From the NCBI RefSeq assembly GCF_003369915.1, contig NC_046677.1:23826913-23890912 (forward strand): DNA of 64,000 bases. The letters are read 5' to 3'. This stretch comes from Drosophila miranda. Its lineage: Eukaryota > Arthropoda > Insecta > Diptera > Drosophilidae. Position numbers and translations under genes: made by a program. Under the pieces are notes generated by a model, which was not told where the DNA came from, did no database searches, and saw only the letters and a program-made list of their open reading frames with translations. Of the stretch, positions 26,301 to 38,460 are shown one piece after another. Position 1 is the first letter of the stretch. Each line of letters opens with the position of its first letter.

Positions 26301-29300
26301 CGTGTGGACTGGAGGCTCCTTCAAATCGAGCGATATATACGTGCATGAGTATAAATGGCAATATATATATAGGTATATATGTATATAGATATCGTACTCG
26401 TCCAGTAGAAAAAAGAGTAGAGTCTTGGCCTGGCCAGGCCACAGCACAGCACAGCACAGCACAGAAATGGCCAAGACAACTTTCTTCTTCCTCTCTCAGG
26501 TGCAAACTGGTTTACTTATGATGTGAATGTTGATATGGTTTCTTTTTATTTCTTTCTTTCTTACTTTTCGTTTGGCCGAGTTGCTTCTATTTCGTTATTT
26601 TTAATAGAGCTTATATGTGTGGCGACAAAACTCGCCAGGATGGTGCTGGGGCTGGGGCTGGGGCTGGAGATGGGAATGGAATGGAATGGGGGCTGCTGCA
26701 TTGGCTATCGCTTTCAACTAGAACAAGCTTAACTGGCTCTCAAAACTGAGGACCAGGTCCAGGCTCCTGGCTCCAGGCCCCTGTCTCTGACTGTCTCCGA
26801 CTGCCTCCGACTGCCTCCGACTGCCTCTCCGGCTGACGTCGCGCATATAAATAATTGTATCATTTGCCCCAACTGGAGTGTGTGGTAATAAATCGAAATC
26901 AAATGGGCTGCCGCGCACTCATACGCTCGTATGCGCGCACACACTCAGCAGATACAGCCGATACAGCCGATACAGCCGGCACAGCAGATACAGATACAGT
27001 TGCCGGTGGTTCAATGAAGAAATAAAAATCTAATTAATTGCATCAAAAACGCTGAGCTGTTGAAAACGTTTAGGCAATCAAATGGAGTAGTTTATTTGCA
27101 GACACAGCCACAGCCACAGCCAGAGACAGAGCTGCTCCTCTTATTTAATTTTATTTTCACCTGATTTGTGAACTGCTGCTGGATGGGTTTTGGGTCTCTA
27201 TTTTTGGGATCGGATCTGTTGATGAAGTCGTGAAATGTGGGCATTATTTTTCTACTCTTCTGTTTCTGTTTCTTTTTTTTCAATTAAATATTTGAATACT
27301 TTTGGCAGCGATAAGTGTTTTTTCTTGGCCCGTTAGACGCCTGATCATATGGGCACTTTCAAAAATTTCGCCATTCACTCGCTGGGTGAGCTGGTGGGTG
27401 GGTGGGTCGGTCGGTCGGATCGGTTCGGTTCGGCTCGACTCTGTTTGGCTTTGTCGTTTTGGCAGTTACACGGGGATACACATCTGGCCAGCAGCAGCAG
27501 GAGTGCTGTTGTGGGTACTCGTACCTCTTTCTTGTTGACTTTCAATTAGTTGAGGAGCCAGCCATCATTAGGAGGGGCACGAGGCAAATGACTGGAGAGA
27601 AACATGGCTTAAACAAACAAACAAACAGTTGGTGGTGAAATCCCTAACATCATATCTTTCACTGGAAATACTCAATGATATTCTGGGTATGAATAAAAAG
27701 TCATCTTAGATAGGAATTTGCATACTTTTTGTACAGTAACAGAGTACATAAAAAACAGTGCGTATACGTGATATTTCCTAAGAAGTCTAGATAGAAAGCT
27801 TTTCAATAGGGAAAGCCTGCTGTTCAAGTAAATAAAGTTGGTTTCGAATTAATGTTATTTAGTCTATCCTGGGACTTAGTTGCTATACAAAAAAAACCCC
27901 TTTCCCTTTTCTCTCAGGGCTCTTTTCTTTGGTTTTTCTTACACTCTTTTTACGTCCTTCGAATCCTGATCAATCTTGATAAAGCTAGTAGCTTAATCAT
28001 CCCGTATTCCCGCATCTAATTGCACTTTCTTCAAGGTGCCTCGAACACTCCATCTTCTCAACATCGACCATCAACATCAACTCTAATAAAATTCCCCTCT
28101 CTGAGCACATTAAAAGTCAATTCAAAGCTTCGATAATTACCCCACTCGGCCATCGATTATGTGACGTGCCACCACCTCCGAAAATTTCGATTTCAATTGA
28201 GCTGTTTTCCATGCATTCCAAACATTTGCTTGGAGCTCAGTGCTCGGTGCTCGAGTGCTCAATAAAAAGAGCCCAAATCCGAATTCCCGTAAACACAAAA
28301 TTTATGGGGGCCCCCATATGATCCGTCCGTCCTTCTGTCCGTCATTTACAAATGATCGGAGGAGAGCCCACAAATAGAGGGACATAAAACTGTAGCAGCA
28401 GCAGCAGCAGCTACGAAATTGCCCAAGACTATATAAACTGAACCAATTTTTGCACCTCAAAACGGCAAAAAAAAACCCAAAAAAAAAGGGGGAAAAATTC
28501 CAAACAAAATTTCAATTATTTAAGCAAAGCATTTAGTTAGTAGAGTGGACTGGTCCGGATGGTTGGATGGCTGGATCTTTGGATCGTTGGATGGTGTCGG
28601 TACTGATGCTGGTGCTGGACGACGAGACGATGCTGGTTCATGAGTGTGTGTGTGTGCTAGTTATATAAAGATAAAGTAAGAAATAAAACATCGCAAACTA
28701 TAACAAACAACAGGATGCAGTCAGCCAGCGGCGAGGCAGCCAACTGGTCTCTCTCTCCTGTGACTCTGCCACATGCTCTCGTGGATGTGGATGTGGCTGT
28801 GGATTGGCTTGAAATCTTTACTTTTTGGAGCATTGGGAAAGCACTTGCTGATGGGGCTGCCTAGGCCGTTTGGGGGCTGCTGTTGGCATACGTAGAAAAA
28901 TTGTTTTCGATACAGTTTTCGACATTCATTCATTCAACAGACCAACGACCGAGGCTGCTGATGCTGCTGATGACGATGGCAATTGCGGCAACTTTTGCCT
29001 GGCTGCCTGGCTGCCTGGCTCTTGGCTAGCTGCTAGTTTGTTGGTTTCGTTTGGAAAATTGAAACAATTTCCGATGTCACTCTCACTTTTTATTTCACTT
29101 GACGACGACGACGACGACCGTACCGTCCCGTCCAGAGCCAGAGCCAGAGCTACAGAGCCAGGCCAGTCCCGTCCCGTCCAGAGGTACAGAGCCAGCCAAT
29201 CTAGACAACCAGATATGTAACGACGATGGACGACAACCACAACGCTCCAAAGACGTGATTTGGAGATGTGTTTGCTTTGCTCTCTGTTGCAACTGTCGCT

Positions 29301-32300
29301 GCTGCTGCTACACTTGTTGTGTCCAGTGAAGGAAAAAGTGGTACAGATTGCACTCCAACTGCAGCAGCAACAGCAGCAGCCCCATCATCATCATTATCGT
29401 CGTCATCATCAGCCGACTACTCAAACGCATCCACAACAGCCACAACATCTGTGGCTGCTGCAGAAGTTGCTCTCGTTGATGTGTTGCACACAGTTTTCCT
29501 CCAACAACTTGGCCATCTTTTACTGCTACTCCTTCTGGCCATCATTTACGCTTGACTCTAGGGGGCATATATAACGGAGGACTCTCGTATCTTCAACTGC
29601 AGAAGGGGCTTGTGTCGGCTGAGAAGTCTTCCGCAAACTATTGATCATCCATCGAGATATAGCCCCAAAGCTAGTCACTGACCTTTTATTCTTTTGCTTT
29701 GATTTATCTTACTGGGATTAACCAAAAGAGATTCCATCTAAAAACTATCAGACCCTTTATTCAAGTGAATGATATATAGAGATATCCTTCCTAAAGATTA
29801 GTTCAATATTATGACATGAGGCGGAATTCCAGAGGTTATCATGGATTAAGTGGGTCAATCAATATCTTTGAGCTGTTCTCAATTGATTTTTCTGATATCT
29901 GTGAACATCCTGAAGTGATGATCTCTCATTGAGCGTAGATCTCTCTTTAAAGTTGGTTTATGTAGGATTTAAAAAGCAATTTTTGTAGGCAATAGAGTTC
30001 GCAGAACCTGCAAAAAAGAATTTCTCATACAATAATAATATTTCCGGATATCGAAAATCTTTACAAGATGATTGATCTAATACTCATAACAGCTATAGCT
30101 ATTCTACTCTCCTGAGTAGTAATGGTTTCAGACTGTTCCGATTGAACAAAATAAGTGTTCGCCTAGCACTCCTTGCTTTTTCCCCCACTAATTTTTCCAT
30201 TCAAGGCAATTCCTTATTGCTGATCTTGAGTGAATGATCTTGCGAATGGGATCTTTCTAACGCATTCGGCACAGACTTGAGCTTGAGATTGAGATTGACT
30301 GCTGTGCGTGCTTATCTATCTCTTTCTATCTTGCCCCTCTCTTTCACTCACATCATTCTCTCTCTTTCTTCATGCCTATCTCCCTCTCTGTTTGTTTGTT
30401 GTGACGATTTTGGTATCAGGTTGCTGCTGCTGCGGCTGCAGCGACTATTGCCTCGTTAGAGAGTCTTGTCTTCGTCTGTGGGTGTGAGTGTGTGTGTGTG
30501 TATGTGTGTTTGTGCGTATGTTTGTATTAAGGCGATCCTGGCAGCAAACTTTTGTCGCCGCGGCGTTGCAAGTTGCTTTTGCTTTTGCTGCTTGCCACTG
30601 ATGTAACGAGGTTTAATTTTCCATTTCAGTGAGCGGCTTGCTTTGGAGATTTTTACTCTCGTTTTTCATTGTGTGTAGCCGTCGCCGTCGCCGTAGCCGG
30701 CTTTGGTTTGATTTTCTTTTTAGTCTCAGTCTTAGTTTTAGCTTTAGTTTTAGTTGTGGTTTAGTCGCGCTTGATTATGCTGCCGCCTGCCGCCTGCTGC
30801 CTGCGACGACACTCAAGCGCGACCGAAGCAGATGATTATCGTGCTTATAATGATAATTATGCAGCTGCATTTAATAATAATCATGATGCTGAGGCTGATG
30901 CTGATGCCTGCTCAATAATGATGGGTTGTGGGCTTGTTGTTTGGTGGATCATTTAAAAACATGACAAAATTCGCGAATCGCTATCCTCTATAACTATAAC
31001 TATGCTTCAGTTCCAGTTCCACTTCCAGTTGCAGTTGCAGTTGCAGTTGCAGTCACTTCCCCCGAAACTCTCTGCAACATTGTCAACATTGTCTCTTCAG
31101 CACTGGACCTGGACATTTTCCAATCTGGAGCGCCGTCGACGCTGTTATGTGTCGCTTTTCCGTCTGTCTGTCTGCCTGACTGCGTTTTTCGCGGTTTTAC
31201 AACTTTTGATTTCACTTTTCTTTGCAACATGCGACGCGACGACTCTCTGGCTTTGGCCATGTTACTGGATTTGTATCTGTATCTGTATCTGTACCTTCAC
31301 CGTCCGTTTCTTGAACTGTTTGCTTCATTGCTCCCGTTGTCCGTCCGTCCGACCGTCTGTCTGTCGCTTCGCTTAAACTTTGTTACTCTTTAATTGGTTT
31401 TTTTCTTTCTTGTTTTTGTTTTTGTTCGGGTTCGGGTCTTCTTTCTTTTCGCAGGCATCCGTTTTGGAGACTCTGATGATCATGATGATCATGACGATTG
31501 CTGGTGGCACCACTGGTGACGATCGTGCTGCGCTGCTGCTGCTGCTGCTGATGATGATGCAGTGGCGTCCAGCTTAAGAGCCTGGCTATAATTGTCAACC
31601 GCTTTGGCACGTTTGCAACAAATTATAAAACACATTGGTGGCAAGGGGCTCGAATCGGGGATCGGGGATCGGGGATCGCGGTTCGGAGTGTTTGTGAAAT
31701 TTTTACTTATTTTTGACAAGCAAAAGTGATATGATTGAGGTTGACGGTTGATGTTTCAGGTTGATTCACTCTTACTCTCTTTTCGAGGATGATTTACTAA
31801 ATGATCTCATTAGGAACAACAATTTTCAGTGAGTAAATAAGTAAAAAATTAAAAATTTGTATCGCAGTTTATTCAAATATTTATCCATATGAATAGATCC
31901 ATTTTAAGCACTTAAAAGTGATCTGAAAAGTACCAAAAATGTATAATAATTCTCCCCCACTTCCAAAACGATATCAGATCTCCCACCACTGGTAGATCAC
32001 TTGATTGTTCTTTAAGTGCTGCGATCTCTCTCTCAAAACGTTCTCAAGCTCCAATTAGAAGTGCTGCAACAATAATTTCGACTCCATAATAACAAGAGAC
32101 CACAAATCAAAGGCAGCAAATGCGGCTAATTAACTTTTTGGCAACAATTCAGCAACAGTGCAACAACAAGAACACCAACAAAAGGCAATTTGTTGCAGCC
32201 AGACGATCGCTAAATGCTGCAACAACCACGACGACAGCAAGAGCGACAGCGACAGCAACCCACGAAAATGTCTCATGAAAAATTCTGTTCTAGATAGCAG

Positions 32301-33412
32301 AACAGAGCCCCATAGATCAACGCGCCCACCTCAAATGCAGTTTCACTAAGTATGAGGTGGTTGCTGTTGCCTGCTCGCTGTTGCTGCCACAAAGTTGGCA
32401 AATATTCGAGATGTTGTGTGTGTCTCTCGGTTCACATGAGCTGTTGGCTGTTGATGATGGGTTTTGCTGGGGATTCGGAATGGGGAATGGGGGGGATGGC
32501 CTGGCGTGCCATCTGCCAAGTGTAAGAGTTTGTTCTTGCAGCAAACGACCTACGCAGAAAATCGGTCTTGGAGTTGCACGCACCTCTAAGCGATGGCGAT
32601 GCCGGAGGCGACCTCCACTCGAGGTGCTACTGTGGCCCCCCTAGCACTCTACTCCTCCCTCTATTTTCTGCAGCCTGTGTGTGTGTGTTTAGATGTTTGT
32701 GTGTTTGTCTTACATAATCGTCACTCTAGATACCGTTTTCGTATTTCTTGTACATTTTTCAAGTACTTTTCCACCCTAAAACGACAGACAATAGAACAAT
32801 TGTTTAAACATTTGTGTCGGAGTGTGTCTCTGCCGCTCTGTCTATCTATCCACCGTTCAGACGCTTTTGGCATTGCGCCAAAAGAACCAACACACAAAAA
32901 AAAAGAAAAAAAGAATAACCCATAATATTTTGGATGAAAATGATGTTCTTTGGCTGGGGGAAAGAACAGTTGCTGCTACTATTCATAGAAGGTACTTTTT
33001 TGAAGACAGACAGATAGGTAAAGAAGGTAAAGGTATGACGTACATGGGTATTACCCCTCAGACATATAGACCAATTCCCATTCGATCTGGGAACAGCTGC
33101 GGAAACGGGAACTCTGTGACGCACCGGAGAACTTTTTTCTGGTAGTGTGGCAAATTTTCTATATTTTTAATATTTACGCCTTCATTCCACACAAGATGCT
33201 TCAACATGTATCCCACTTCCTATATTCTTTCAGGTATATAATTCCTGTTTACAACTATTTGAAGACACGAAGGCAGCAGCAGTTCTAAGGAGCAGCCCGG
33301 ACTAATCAGTCTATCAATCCATTGATCATTAATATTGAATCAAGAGCAGCCAGAGCATAGGAGGAGCGTGCCACAGGAAAGAAGCGAAGGTTGCAGTTAG
33401 CTAGCAACAGTT

Positions 33413-35101
33413 ATGAGAGAGAAAGACCACTCACCAAGAAAGATGCTTCCTAGCCCGAAACAGGGCTGCGTTTACCCTGCCTTAGGATTAGTACCCACAT
33501 CGTATATATCACACGTACCTTACGACCTGGCAGCCGCCTCGACGATATCCTCCTCCTCCTCCGCCTCCTCGGCGACGACGACCACCACAACGGCGGCGGC
33601 CCGGCAGCAGCATCTGCATCCGCAGCAGCTCCATCATGGCGGCAAGGCCAAGAGGAGGAGCAGCTATGACCAGCCGCTGGATCTGCGGCTGGCGCACAAG
33701 CGGAAGACGGATCTGGATCCGTCCATGGACGGAGGTCCCATGGAGGACGAGAACAGCAACCTAATCATGTTCGCCAGCGAACTGGCCTCCGCCCAGCAGA
33801 AGGAGAAGGAGCTGAACAACAACCACATAGCCGCCTCCCTGGCGGATCTCGGCTTTGACATGAGCCGCAAGATGCTGCGAGCCCTACGGGAGGGGGGAGC
33901 GGGCAGCGGGGCAGCCGGGCCTGCCACACCCCTGGGTGCCGTGCCTCCGCAGTGCACGGTGCCCGCAGTGCATCCCACGCTCCTCGAGGCCATGACCAAG
34001 ACGCTGCCACTGCAGTACAGGAATGTCTTTGCAGGTGTGCTACCGGGAAAGGCCAGCAGTGCGGCTGCCTCCACGAGCCCCACGGGCGGCGAGTTCAACT
34101 TCCGTCATCCGCTGAAGAAATGCGAGCTGACATGGCCCCCGCCCACAGAGCAATTGCAGCTGGAACTGCCAGGAGGTGGAGGAGGTATGGGAAATCCCAG
34201 CGGCGGAAAGACGGCTCCACATCCCCAGCTGCAGGACTACCAGACGCGCCAGCATTCGCGGAAGGCCAAGGCAAGAGCTCCGGCGTCCACAGGTGGCCAG
34301 ACTGGCCCAGGAGCCGCCTCCCTGCCGCAGCGGAACAAGGATCGGTACACGTGCAAGTTCTGCGGCAAGGTGTTCCCCCGATCGGCGAACCTCACGCGCC
34401 ACCTGCGCACTCACACGGGCGAGCAGCCGTACAAATGCAAATACTGCGAACGTTCCTTCAGCATCTCCTCGAACCTGCAGCGCCACGTGCGGAATATCCA
34501 CAACAAGGAGCGGCCCTTCAAGTGCGAGATCTGCGAGCGCTGCTTCGGCCAGCAGACGAATCTTGACCGGCACCTGAAGAAGCACGAATCGGACGCGGTG
34601 TCGCTGAGTGCCTTGAGCGGGGTGAGCGAACGGATGCACTGCATCCGACGCTTCTGCGAGAACCCCAGCGAGGAGTCCTACTTTGAGGAGATCCGCACCT
34701 TCATGGGGAAGGTCACCCAGCAGCAGCAACAGCAACAGCATCACCAGCAGCAGCAGAACCATCATCAGTCAGTGACCACGCCCCGTAGCTCGGCCTCCAG
34801 CTCGTGCTCCTCCTCGCATACGCCCACATCCTCGCGCCACACACCCACGCAGTCGGACACATCGGAGGCCCTGGCCCAAGAGCTGCGGCGCCTGCAGGCG
34901 GAACGTATCAAAGTCGGTGAAGACAGCAATGATGCAACATCAGGAGCAGCGAGAACTGCTTCCCCAGCGGCCGAGGAGGAAGACTCCAAGCCCATCCTCG
35001 AGCTGAAGAAGACCCTGACTTCAAAGCTATTTCCCACTACCACACCGAAAGTTACGCCAGCTGCTGCTGCTGTCACCGTGAAGGAGGAGCAGCAGCCCTA
35101 A
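33413..35101 (+). CDS. C2H2 zinc-finger transcription factor, EVI1/PRDM3-16/Hamlet type (CG10348-like)
   Basis: The predicted protein has 562 residues and is a nuclear DNA-binding regulator. Three adjacent C2H2 fingers lie at C314-H334, C342-H363 and C371-H391. They have TGEQPY-type linkers and the [20 protein letters not shown] signature of the second finger cluster of EVI1/PRDM3, PRDM16 and fly Hamlet. PLDLR at residues 88-92 fits a CtBP co-repressor site, suggesting repression. Gln/His and Ser runs lie around residues 430-470. No PR/SET domain and no N-terminal finger cluster are visible, so it resembles the shorter fly paralogue of ham (CG10348 by memory). A TAG lies five codons upstream in frame. 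ATG 33,413 is taken as start, but ATG 33,443 (AAG before ATG) has the better context. The coding part is a single exon. The acceptor at 33,233 implies at least one upstream exon. Confidence 0.9.
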   Translation: MREKDHSPRKMLPSPKQGCVYPALGLVPTSYISHVPYDLAAASTISSSSSASSATTTTTTAAARQQHLHPQQLHHGGKAKRRSSYDQPLDLRLAHKRKTDLDPSMDGGPMEDENSNLIMFASELASAQQKEKELNNNHIAASLADLGFDMSRKMLRALREGGAGSGAAGPATPLGAVPPQCTVPAVHPTLLEAMTKTLPLQYRNVFAGVLPGKASSAAASTSPTGGEFNFRHPLKKCELTWPPPTEQLQLELPGGGGGMGNPSGGKTAPHPQLQDYQTRQHSRKAKARAPASTGGQTGPGAASLPQRNKDRYTCKFCGKVFPRSANLTRHLRTHTGEQPYKCKYCERSFSISSNLQRHVRNIHNKERPFKCEICERCFGQQTNLDRHLKKHESDAVSLSALSGVSERMHCIRRFCENPSEESYFEEIRTFMGKVTQQQQQQQHHQQQQNHHQSVTTPRSSASSSCSSSHTPTSSRHTPTQSDTSEALAQELRRLQAERIKVGEDSNDATSGAARTASPAAEEEDSKPILELKKTLTSKLFPTTTPKVTPAAAAVTVKEEQQP

Positions 35102-35349
35102 TGACCAGCCACCAACAAGAAGAATTTTAACACGTTTTCCTACTATATATTCGAAGAAGAAGAAGAGAGAGAAACTGCAACAACTACACACAAACGAAAC
35201 GAAAGAAGATCCCTAAACTATGTCTAAAGCATGTTCGTCTTTAAAGTCTAGCTGTAAATATATACCTAATATCTTTTAATGTTCTATTTGTGTAAATGTA
35301 ATTGTACAAAACAAAACAAGAATTGGCAAATCCATATATGTATCTATAT

Positions 35350-35392
<43 letters not shown>

Positions 35393-35640
35393 TATGTATA
35401 ATCTATGATTAGATATGTCTTAAGCATTGGTATTTTTTGTGTATATATACAAAACGACACGACACGATAGAAATGTATGGAAAAACAGGACAAAAATGAA
35501 ACAAACGCAATCACTGTTTGAAATAAAAAGTTACAAGTTTTTGAAATTTACTAACAATACGATTTTTGATGGATGTTTTTTTTGGATTAAGAATATCAAA
35601 GATGTGCTCTACTTAAGAATAAAATCTTAAATTCAAATTT
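35102..35640 (+). other. 3' UTR of the zinc-finger gene
   Basis: AT-rich sequence after the stop, with AATAAA at 35,522-35,527 and again at 35,618-35,623, so two cleavage sites are plausible. It contains a long (TA)n run. Confidence 0.6.
35356..35389. repeat. (TA)n microsatellite
   Basis: About 17 TA dinucleotides within the presumed 3' UTR. Confidence 0.95.
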
Positions 35641-36079
35641 AAAAAAGCGCTAAACACACTGGCGCTGTCTGTTGGTGGTGTTTAGTTCAGTTGTCTGTGT
35701 CGGCGGGTTATTACACTATTTTATTTTACACGTAATATACATTTAGAATCCATGGATTTTGCCACCACTTCTAGCTCACACACCTCGCAATTTGTATACT
35801 TTTCATAGTATTTTCTACAATTTTCCAGTATATTTAATACGCGTTATGGACTCACCCTCTTGTGCAATGCACCAATGTAGAAACCGTGTAGAAATGCCAC
35901 TTAGAGCCATGCCCCTGGCCACATCGAATACTAATTCGTGATCAACATCGAATTCCTGATCGTTTGATGTTATAATCGGATAAATTAATGAGTTCAGAGC
36001 TGAAGGTCCCAGCTATCTAGTAATATGCAACCGAATATCCAAAAGGAGAAATGTAGCGAAACTTGAATACAAATAATTC

Positions 36080-36334
36080 GTCAGTATATTTACGGTATAC
36101 TTTGAAAGTTGTGACTTGGTTCGGTATATTTCTGAAGACTGTACATCTTATGTCAAGGATCGATATGTCCTGCCTTAAAACCAGGAAATTGGGAATAACT
36201 TGTTCTTATGGCCGCCATAAGATTATGAAATGAAATGAATGAAACAATTATTTCGAATAGGCCAATCAAGTAGGTAAATCCTTGTCGCTCACATTCAAAA
36301 AAGTTAGATTTGGCGCGCACCATTCGGTATATTT
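36080..36334 (+). promoter_or_regulatory. Cluster of Ohler motif 6 sites without an adjacent gene
   Basis: Three full matches to KTYRGTATWTTT occur on the + strand: GTCAGTATATTT at 36,080, TTCGGTATATTT at 36,120 and TTCGGTATATTT at 36,323. A near match sits at about 36,346 and a 7/8 DRE-like ATCGATA at about 36,161. Motif 6 marks broad housekeeping promoters in Drosophila. The nearest downstream gene (first GNAT) starts only after the 4.1-kb repeat block, so this may be its displaced promoter, a relic, or a boundary element. Confidence 0.45.
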
Positions 36335-36401
36335 TGAAAATGAGACCGTATATTTTGGTATTTATTTGAATCGGGTAGAATCTGTAATAACCTGTTGACA
36401 A

Positions 36402-36654
36402 AAATGAGTCTCATTCCATACACAATGTAGCGCATTCCATACACAATGTTGCGGCAACATTTACTTGAAAACCGTATTTTAGTCAAAATAAAATACATTA
36501 AGGTAATTAAAAGTAGTAATCTTGTAGAAAATGTATTCGTCTATGGGATAAAGCTAAGTGGGCAAAGCTGGAAACTCTATATAGCTTGTATTCGACGAGA
36601 GATATTTTTGGCAATACCCGGTTTGCAGCAATGAGTCCCATTCCAAACACAAAC
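36402..36654. repeat. Local direct repeats, CATTCCATACACAATG type
   Basis: CATTCCATACACAATGT occurs at 36,412 and 36,433 (21-bp period). An imperfect longer version, beginning AATGAGTC and followed by CATTCC, occurs at about 36,402 and about 36,630. No gene was recognised here. Confidence 0.7.
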
Positions 36655-36911
36655 ATGTTGCTAAATCATTAGAATACAGGTTTTTTCACGATTTTCGCAA
36701 AAAATCATGATGGTTACATCATTAAATTTGCCAAAAATCGGCCTGATTTCCGTAGTCGAGATTTTGATGGCGTTCGACAGTCTGGATCCTCACGATTCTT
36801 GGAGAGTAGGTCCTGCACCGATCTGGCCCTATTTTTCTGAGATATAGACTTCTAAAGAATTGCATATCAATAAAATACTGTTACTTTATTTTATTCTTCC
36901 TTTCCTTTTAG

Positions 36912-37462
36912 CAGGTCGGGCCCTCCAGTAGCCAGGAATTCCTTGAGTCTCACGCTGCTTTCTTCCGCCGTAGCTCCACGTCCTCTCGCGAGGTCGAAGA
37001 CTGGCTGGACTGTGGCAGCCACTGGCTATCCTTTTGCGAGCCATAGCCATAATGCCATTGCTGTGTCCCAGACTCGACAATGTGGCGTCCCGTCTGATGC
37101 ATCAGCGACCAGTGATCGACGTCGGAATTGATGGTTCACGCCCACGGGAATCAAACGCTGGGCTTCAGCTTCAAGACGCGTAAGTAATTCAGTATATAGT
37201 TTCTGACATATCTTAAAATACATATATCTTCCTCCACAGGGGACTTAAGTGCCCCCGCCAGACGGAGTCCTATCCAATCATTATCGAAGCATATTCGGGA
37301 CAGACCGAGTCCTATCCCAGCCAGACAGAATCGTCTCATAGCAGTACAGAAGCGCACCCCTTGCAAAATCCGTACCCAACAGCCACCATGATCCTTCGTT
37401 CTGGCCATCGAAACAAGGACTTTGAGTATGGCAACCATGGGAGGGACTACGCGGGCTACTAG
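36912..37462 (+). pseudogene. Captured 3' end of an unidentified host gene (left arm)
   Basis: A pyrimidine tract plus TTTTAG precedes an exon-like segment (36,912-37,179). Then comes a 60-nt intron (GTAAGT at 37,180, CTCCACAG ending at 37,239), and a terminal exon open to TAG at 37,460-37,462 with AATAAA 110 nt further on. The reading frame is kept across the intron: ATG 37,052 would give a 116-residue product rich in Ser, Gln, Glu and Thr with QTESYP repeats and a C-terminus of GNHGRDYAGY. No single frame spans the whole first segment, so the copy looks frameshifted or truncated at its 5' side. I do not recognise the parent. Keeping an intron implies DNA-level capture, not retroposition. 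Confidence 0.55.
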
Positions 37463-37639
37463 ATAGATTTGGTTAGTGTTATATTTAAGGATATACGCGT
37501 CCATATATTTAGAAAGTCGAAACAAATGTTTTCCACTTGTTTATATATTTATACTAAGCTAAGTTATGATGAATAAAACTATTGAAAAATCATCCTTGCT
37601 GTTTTCTGTATCGGGGAAACTATCCCGATTACCAAAAGG

Positions 37640-38260
37640 CGGTGCACACCCAGATCGTTTCACAACCAGCGGAGAAAACTAGATATTTTTAATTGCTGAA
37701 AATGTCCTTGATCCTTAATAAGGACTCATTAAATCAGGGACATTTTTTCGATCACAGGAAGCCTTCGCACGCCCAGATCGGCCCACGAATAGCGGAGAAA
37801 CCTAAATACATATGTATGGTTGGGGTTGGTCCTTACTGAAGGATCAAGGAAATTGTTCAGCCACCAATGAGGGGGAAAACAAGATATATATGTCTTAAGA
37901 AAATATCCTTGATCCTTGGTCCTTGCTAAGGACTGCATTTGATCAAGGATGTTATTCCGAACACATTAAGTCGACGCTCGTCCCAATCGGGCTACAAATA
38001 GCTGAGAAAACTAAATATGGATGGTGGGGGCTGTTAGAGTCCTTTCCGAAGGATCAAGGATATTTTTCTGATCACGGAGGGCCATGGCATGTCCCGTTCG
38101 GGTCACAAATAAGGGAGAAAACAATATCTATATTTCTAGAGAAGATATTCTTGATCCTTAGTCCTTTATAAGGACTCCATTAAATTAGGGACATTTTTCC
38201 GAAGACAGGAAGCCGTCGCATGTCCCGATCGGGCCTCGAATACCGGAGAAAACAAATCTG
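37640..38260 (+). repeat. Degenerate tandem repeat of about 115 bp inside the left arm
   Basis: Five or six units share a core like CCGATCGGGC followed by ACAAATAGCGGAGAAAAC (near 37,651, 37,772, 37,985, 38,098 and 38,228). Each is linked to TCCTTGATCCTT and AAGGATCAAGGA elements that can form small local stems. The right arm carries the mirror set at about 38,585-39,205. Short words such as CGCCCAGATCGG also occur in the 316-318-bp repeat, suggesting a common satellite-like origin. Confidence 0.75.
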
Positions 38261-38384
38261 GCTTGTAACTGGCTTTAAAAATGTAGTTCAAGAAATCACC
38301 GATAGCGGCGCCACCGTACAAAAATAAAACTCCCGTCAAATGGCCAAAATCTGGATGGGATACCAGGCGAACAGAAATCAGCAG

Positions 38385-38460
38385 TAAGCAACTGTAGCGA
38401 GTGCAAAAAAAATTGGTGCATACTTTTGGGGGACCAAAAATTTAAAAAATCAGCGACCTT
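38385..38460. other. 76-nt unpaired spacer between the inverted-repeat arms
   Basis: A unique, A-rich segment between CAGCAG (ends 38,384) and CTGCTG (starts 38,461). It would form the loop of a hairpin RNA or cruciform. Confidence 0.9.

Larger units (their letters stand above)
18859..33233 (+). other. Presumed 14.4-kb first intron
   Basis: It is bounded by GTAAGT at 18,859 and a TATTCTTTCAG acceptor ending at 33,233. There is no convincing coding exon inside: the longest non-repetitive ORF is 151 codons at 20,412 (listed separately). Otherwise it holds simple repeats (GGGGAT at 21.28 kb, CAA at 23.36 kb, GAC at 29.1 kb, CAG runs) alternating with AT-rich blocks (27,640-28,040, 29,580-30,260, 31,720-32,080). 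Long first introns of fly transcription-factor genes usually carry enhancers, but I can point to no specific one here. Confidence 0.45.
36681..38384 (+). repeat. Left arm of a 1.7-kb inverted repeat
   Basis: The arm is the reverse complement of 38,461-40,164. Position x pairs with 76,845 - x at every landmark I checked, from TTTTTTCACG at 36,681 to CAGCAG ending at 38,384, so there is no net indel over 1,704 bp. I noted at least seven single-base differences, which puts identity above 99% by eye. Contents from outside in: a partial copy of the 316-318-bp repeat (36,681 to about 36,860), a gene-like fragment (36,912-37,462 with AATAAA at 37,572), and degenerate repeats of about 115 bp (37,640-38,260). 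Transcription through both arms would give a very long near-perfect double-stranded RNA. Confidence 0.95.

Noticed and set aside
33302-33340. Second initiator-like TCAGTC near 33,306
   Set aside because: No DPE at +28 to +33 and no TATA box; it lies inside the exon predicted to follow the acceptor at 33,233.
33952-34566. 204-codon ORF in another frame of the zinc-finger exon
   Set aside because: Alternative-frame shadow; no domain and no independent start context.
34040-34765. 241-codon antisense ORF opposite the zinc fingers
   Set aside because: Shadow of the GC-rich coding exon; the sense strand has clear C2H2 fingers.
37151-37525. 124-codon minus-strand ORF in the left arm, mirrored in the right arm
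   Set aside because: It is the antisense of the gene-like fragment, whose sense strand has the intron, stop and polyadenylation signals. Duplication of the arm explains its recurrence, not coding constraint.
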